The notes under the pieces were generated by a model. It was not told where the DNA came from, ran no database searches, and was given only the letters and a program-made list of their open reading frames with translations. From JAULUH01 sp032111745 (GTDB lineage: Bacteria; Chloroflexota; Anaerolineae; JAAEKA01): a stretch of DNA of 7,844 nt. The DNA lies in assembly GCA_032111745.1 (NCBI GenBank), contig JAULUH010000556.1, positions 1 through 7,844 of the forward strand, written 5' to 3'. Made by a program: the position numbers and the translations under genes. Below, piece after piece: positions 5,903 to 7,844 of the stretch (positions are counted from its first letter, which is position 1; each line of letters opens with the position of its first letter).

Positions 5903-6029
5903 GGTGGGTGGTGTCCTGATCTGGCCAGGCCTGGCTGTTTGGAGTGGCCCCGGGAAGGGGCAATGCTCAGGCCCGGTAGTGCGAACCTTGCTGCCGGGCA
6001 GGGCTGCGATGTTGCCAACAGACTGCTTG
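5903..6029 (-). other. Untranslated leader of the EamA gene with inverted repeats
   Basis: About 127 nt separate the likely transcription start from the start codon. On the transcribed strand there are GCCCGG / CCGGGC arms around a 17-nt loop, a GCCCC / GGGGC hairpin, and a perfect 12-bp palindrome GCCAGGCCTGGC (5924-5935) that lies close to the start codon and could hide it. I recognise no known riboswitch. The length and the paired arms make mRNA-level control possible, but this is inference. Confidence 0.3.
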
Positions 6030-6035
6030 TTCCGG

Positions 6036-6064
6036 AGTATATCCGATAGGCACGCGGATCACAA
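6036..6064 (-). promoter_or_regulatory. Probable promoter of the EamA gene
   Basis: On the minus strand TTGTGA (6059-6064), 17 nt, TATACT (6036-6041) matches the consensus at 4 of 6 and 5 of 6 positions with ideal spacing. The start would be near 6029. It lies about 140 nt downstream of the toxin stop codon; the stretch 6065-6201 is otherwise featureless purine-rich DNA with no terminator that I can see. Confidence 0.5.
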
Positions 6065-6201
6065 TCGGAATCTTGTGGTGCTAAGTGTGGGGAGGTCAAA
6101 GGTGCTGATGGAGAGACACGCGCGGGGACGAACACGAACGCCGGAGGCAGAGAGACTACCGCGACTGGGGGGATAACTAAAGGGAAGAGGAGGACACGAA
6201 A

Positions 6202-6468
6202 CTACGGAAAGTAGCGATACAGGTCTTTGCGGTGCAGGAACCTGACAAACACGACCGTTTCTCCCTCCAGGGCTATGCCAACGCGATAGTCGCCGACACG
6301 GATGCGGTAGTGAGACTCCCCATGGCGTAGCTTGCGGACATTGGTGATCTCGGCAAGCGCCTGGGCCCCCTCCACGGCGATGATCACCTCGCGCACCCGG
6401 TGCGTGAGCCGGCTGTCCTTGATCTTCTCCAGGTCCCTGACAAAGCTGCGCCGGAACTCGACGTTCAT
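6202..6468 (-). CDS. RelE/ParE-family toxin of a type II toxin-antitoxin pair
   Basis: An 88-residue basic protein of the RelE/ParE superfamily, the usual toxin size. Most RelE-branch members cut mRNA on the ribosome and most ParE-branch members poison gyrase; the sequence alone does not separate these with certainty. The family core is visible: an N-terminal helix region FRRSFVRDLEKIKD, a central KLRHGESHYRIRVGDYRVGI (residues 46-65) and a C-terminal FVRFLHRKDLYRYFP (74-88). The clustered R55, R57, R62, H79, R80, K81 and Y84 are candidate catalytic or RNA-contact residues. The 'LHRKxxYRYFP' ending is typical of the RelE-like subgroup I recall from cyanobacteria and Chloroflexota. Its ATG overlaps the antitoxin stop codon by 4 nt (ATGA, 6465-6468), so the two are translationally coupled. 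Confidence 0.87.
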   Translation of the reverse strand: MNVEFRRSFVRDLEKIKDSRLTHRVREVIIAVEGAQALAEITNVRKLRHGESHYRIRVGDYRVGIALEGETVVFVRFLHRKDLYRYFP

Positions 6469-6665
6469 GGCTCCGGGCCGAGGACGGCAAAGACCTCATC
6501 TCGGCTGGCAGGTTCGCTGGCCTCGCCCTCGCGAATCGCATTAGCAAGTGCCATATCTTCGATGATCTCGGCAAAGAGCTCTGAGAACTCCTCCCTGTTC
6601 TCCTGGAACAGCTCCCACACCGCTTCTTTAAGAACTGCCTTCAACTGCATTTGGTCAACTGTCAT
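6465..6665 (-). CDS. Antitoxin of the RelE/ParE-like pair
   Basis: A 66-residue acidic protein encoded first in the operon, as expected for an antitoxin, which binds its toxin and normally represses the shared promoter. Residues 8-42 (from LKAVLKEAVWELFQENREEF to EDMALANAI) are predicted helical and rich in Glu. The tail REGEASEPASRDEVFAVLG matches the pattern 'EDIxLAxAIxEGxxxExVxxxEVFxLL' known from small antitoxins that accompany this RelE subgroup. I see no obvious ribbon-helix-helix or AbrB DNA-binding domain, so self-regulation would need the first helices or the complex. The start at 6665 is supported by GAGGA 7 nt upstream. Confidence 0.8.
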   Translation of the reverse strand: MTVDQMQLKAVLKEAVWELFQENREEFSELFAEIIEDMALANAIREGEASEPASRDEVFAVLGPEP

Positions 6666-6672
6666 GCTGATG

Positions 6673-6677
6673 TCCTC
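6673..6677 (-). promoter_or_regulatory. Ribosome binding site of the antitoxin gene
   Basis: GAGGA on the minus strand, 7 nt before the ATG at 6665. It is much stronger than anything ahead of the toxin, which relies on the 4-nt overlap; this fits higher antitoxin synthesis. Confidence 0.65.
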
Positions 6678-6709
6678 GTGGAACAGACGATCTCACAGCC
6701 CTGATATCC

Positions 6710-6738
6710 ATTATAAGAGGTATTGGGTGAAACTCCAA
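6710..6738 (-). promoter_or_regulatory. Probable promoter of the toxin-antitoxin operon
   Basis: On the minus strand TTGGAG (6733-6738), 17 nt, a perfect TATAAT (6710-6715). The start would be near 6703, about 38 nt before the antitoxin ATG. GATATC at 6703-6708 is a small palindrome at the start site, but no longer operator is evident. Confidence 0.55.
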
Positions 6739-6747
6739 GCCGATCTG

Positions 6748-6793
6748 TTGGTGGGGTGGGTGGGCACGGAGGTCCACCCCTACCATGGGTGGT
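6748..6793. repeat. GC-rich palindromic element
   Basis: TGGTGGGG (6748-6755) can pair with CCCCTACCA (6777-6785) with one bulge, and GGTGG/CCACC arms are nested inside; a further CCATGGGTGG follows. GGTGGGCACGGAGGTCCACC (6758-6777) is a string I associate with interspersed GGTGGG/CCACCC palindromes in Chloroflexota intergenic DNA. It borders the toxin-antitoxin promoter. Confidence 0.45.
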
Positions 6794-6800
6794 TTGACAG

Positions 6801-6945
6801 TTGAAGTGCTGAAAAAGGTAGTCAAGGGACCAGCGTTGAGTGGTGACTTTAAAAACATAAATATTGAACAAGTTTTTAATAGTCGCAGACAGAACAGGAG
6901 TTTTCAAAACATAAGTGTTGAAAAAGTTTGTTAGTGACAGATGGG
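6801..6945. repeat. AT-rich tract with 54-bp direct repeats
   Basis: The stretch 6666-7014 holds no convincing gene apart from its regulatory sites. Its centre is AT-rich and repetitive. From 6852 and from 6906 the strings AAAACATAA-N3-TTGAA-N-AAGTTT match with 4 differences over about 24 nt, at an offset of 54. A weaker third copy, AGTGCTGAAAAAG, begins at 6805, 54-55 nt further left. The first full unit also holds an inverted repeat TTAAAAAC (6849-6856) / GTTTTTAA (6872-6879). Read on the minus strand the 54-nt period keeps frame and gives FFNTYVLK and LFNIYVFK at 18-residue spacing. No ATG or ribosome site precedes that frame, so I call it a repeat or relic rather than a gene. Confidence 0.5.
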
Positions 6946-6971
6946 ATTGGGTGGTGGGAAAGGGGGTTTTG

Positions 6972-6980
6972 TGCTAGAAT
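6972..6980 (+). promoter_or_regulatory. Probable extended -10 promoter of the 96-aa gene
   Basis: TGCTAGAAT combines a TGn extension with TAGAAT (5 of 6 consensus). There is no good -35 at normal spacing. The start would be near 6987, about 28 nt before GTG 7015. Confidence 0.4.
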
Positions 6981-7001
6981 CGGAGTGGATGGCTATGGAA
7001 C

Positions 7002-7006
7002 AGGAG
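7002..7006 (+). promoter_or_regulatory. Ribosome binding site deciding GTG 7015
   Basis: AGGAG is 8 nt before GTG 7015. The in-frame GTG at 7006 overlaps this site and the TTG at 6928 lies upstream of the likely promoter, so 7015 is preferred. Confidence 0.55.
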
Positions 7007-7014
7007 TGCCTTCG

Positions 7015-7305
7015 GTGACTGACGGCCAGGATGCAGTAGCGGAGCTGGTGGTAGAAGAGGGGCGGGTGGTGTGGCGGCTGCGCGGGGAGCTGCCGGTGGT
7101 GGCGCGAGCCACCGTGGATGGGCAGGGGATCACGCTGGCCGCGGAGCGAGACACGGGCGGGGGTGTCCTGCTGGTGGTGGAGGCGGAGGGGCCCTTCGAC
7201 CTGGAGGTGGAGACGGAGTTCACGACCTTTGTGGAGCAGGTTCCGGCCGGCCGCACGCGGTACCTGCTCACTTACCTGGACCGGACGGACGTGCGGCAGG
7301 TGTGA
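7015..7305 (+). CDS. Small hypothetical protein upstream of an ABC-2 permease
   Basis: A 96-residue protein that I do not recognise. It has no signal peptide, membrane helix or cysteine. The composition is Val/Glu/Gly-rich with alternating hydrophobic residues (AELVVEEGRVVWRLRGELPVV near the start, VLLVVEAEGPFDLEVETEF in the middle), which suggests an all-beta fold. It ends RTRYLLTYLDRTDVRQV. Codon use (GC-rich third positions) is like that of its neighbours, and it has a good ribosome site and a plausible promoter, which supports it as a real gene. The ABC permease frame starts about 31 nt later on the same strand, so the two are probably co-transcribed. A role beside that exporter is guesswork; in such operons an ATPase gene is usual at this place and this protein is not one. 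Confidence 0.6.
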   Translation: MTDGQDAVAELVVEEGRVVWRLRGELPVVARATVDGQGITLAAERDTGGGVLLVVEAEGPFDLEVETEFTTFVEQVPAGRTRYLLTYLDRTDVRQV

Positions 7306-7336
7306 CGCGAGGCGCGTGGGCGCTGTCCCTACGGCC

Positions 7337-7844
7337 ATGGGTGCTGCTGCTTTTGCTGGTCTCACGCGTACGGTAGCGGTGATGCGCAAGGAGTTCCTGC
7401 ACATCCTGCGGGACCCGCGCGTGCTGGCCGTGATGTTCATGATCCCGGTAATCCAGCTGATCCTGCTGGGCTACGCGGCGACCAACGACGTGGAGCACCT
7501 GCCGACCGCGGTGCTGGACCGGGACCGCACCCGCCAGAGCCGTGAGCTGCTGGACGTGTACCGGGCCTCCAACTATTTCGACCTGGTGCGCTTCGTGGAG
7601 ACGGAGGCGGAGCTGCGCCAATTGGTGGACCGGGGGGAGGTGCGGGCGGGGCTGATCATCCCCGCCGGCTATGGGCTGGACCTGGCCCGCGGCCAGCAGG
7701 CGCAGGTGGCCTTTGTGATCGACGGCTCGGACCCCACGGTGGCACAGACGGCCTTCGCGGGCGCGCAGGCGGTGGGGCAGGCCTTTTCGCTGCAGCTGAT
7801 GGAGGAGCGGCTGCACATCGAGCCGGAGGAGCAGCCGGGGGTGG
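7337..7844 (+). CDS. ABC-2 type exporter permease, N-terminal part (runs off the right edge)
   Basis: The frame stays open to the edge, giving 169 codons. The start reads as a cytoplasmic segment with the family signature VMRKEFLHILRDPR (residues 15-28), then a first membrane helix at about 29-48 (VLAVMFMIPVIQLILLGYAA). A large extracytoplasmic domain follows (VLDRDRTRQSRELLDVY, FVETEAELRQLVDRGEVRAGLIIPAGYG, FVIDGSDPTVAQTA). This order matches the YhhJ/YbhR-type ABC-2 permeases that export drugs or other compounds; full members have about 370 residues and five further helices. The start is uncertain: ATG 7337 and ATG 7382 are both in frame, with GTG 7316 a third choice, and none has a good ribosome site. 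I prefer 7337 because relatives carry 10-15 residues before the RKE motif. The ATPase partner is not in view. Confidence 0.88.
   Translation, partial: MGAAAFAGLTRTVAVMRKEFLHILRDPRVLAVMFMIPVIQLILLGYAATNDVEHLPTAVLDRDRTRQSRELLDVYRASNYFDLVRFVETEAELRQLVDRGEVRAGLIIPAGYGLDLARGQQAQVAFVIDGSDPTVAQTAFAGAQAVGQAFSLQLMEERLHIEPEEQPGV

Noticed and set aside
5911..5935. TPP riboswitch-like string CCTGATCTGG on the plus strand
   Set aside because: Only this 10-mer resembles the motif. The CTGAGA element and stem P1 are missing and there is no downstream gene on that strand.
6662..6907. Possible 81-residue minus-strand gene over the AT-rich repeats
   Set aside because: The start would be a TTG without a ribosome site, and the frame runs through a palindromic repeat and across the toxin-antitoxin promoter and into the antitoxin ATG. 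It is kept only as a repeat observation.

Overview
This is a GC-rich bacterial window with tightly packed genes and several families of small intergenic repeats. I infer a Chloroflexota-like genome (for example an Anaerolineae relative). The hints are the palindromic hairpins with GTAGAGACGCA arms, the purine-rich 'CAGAGACGCAGAG' spacer, the GGTGGG/CCACCC palindromes and the overall gene style. No rRNA or marker gene is present to prove this, so the lineage is a guess.

Left edge to about 3.0 kb: the start of a histidine ammonia-lyase gene (hutH, minus strand, running off the left edge) sits head-to-head with a two-gene purine operon on the plus strand. The operon is xpt (xanthine phosphoribosyltransferase) followed 3 nt later by guaA (GMP synthase). 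Together they convert xanthine to XMP and then to GMP. The divergent promoter region lies at about 591-654. The purine operon leader carries two tandem 52-bp repeats, each holding a perfect 11-bp stem. guaA carries an in-frame, AT-rich palindromic insertion of about 24 codons.

3.0 to 4.9 kb: a repeat-like spacer and a stem-loop precede a well-formed promoter and a membrane-anchored class A beta-lactamase-like serine hydrolase with an N-terminal peptidoglycan-binding-like region. A clear intrinsic terminator follows. A pair of small hairpins then separates this gene from a convergent drug/metabolite transporter of the EamA family (minus strand).

5.9 to 7.0 kb: upstream of the EamA gene and on the same strand is a two-gene type II toxin-antitoxin operon with a 4-nt gene overlap (antitoxin first, RelE/ParE-like toxin second) and its own promoter. 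Behind it is a stretch of about 200 nt with no convincing gene, holding a GC-rich palindrome and an AT-rich tract with roughly 54-bp direct repeats.

7.0 kb to the right edge: a small gene of unknown function (96 aa) with a good ribosome site is followed 31 nt later by the N-terminal part of an ABC-2 type exporter permease that runs off the window. I see no clear novel multi-gene system. The most unusual items are the palindromic insertion inside guaA, the tandem hairpins in front of xpt and the AT-rich repeat tract at 6801-6945.
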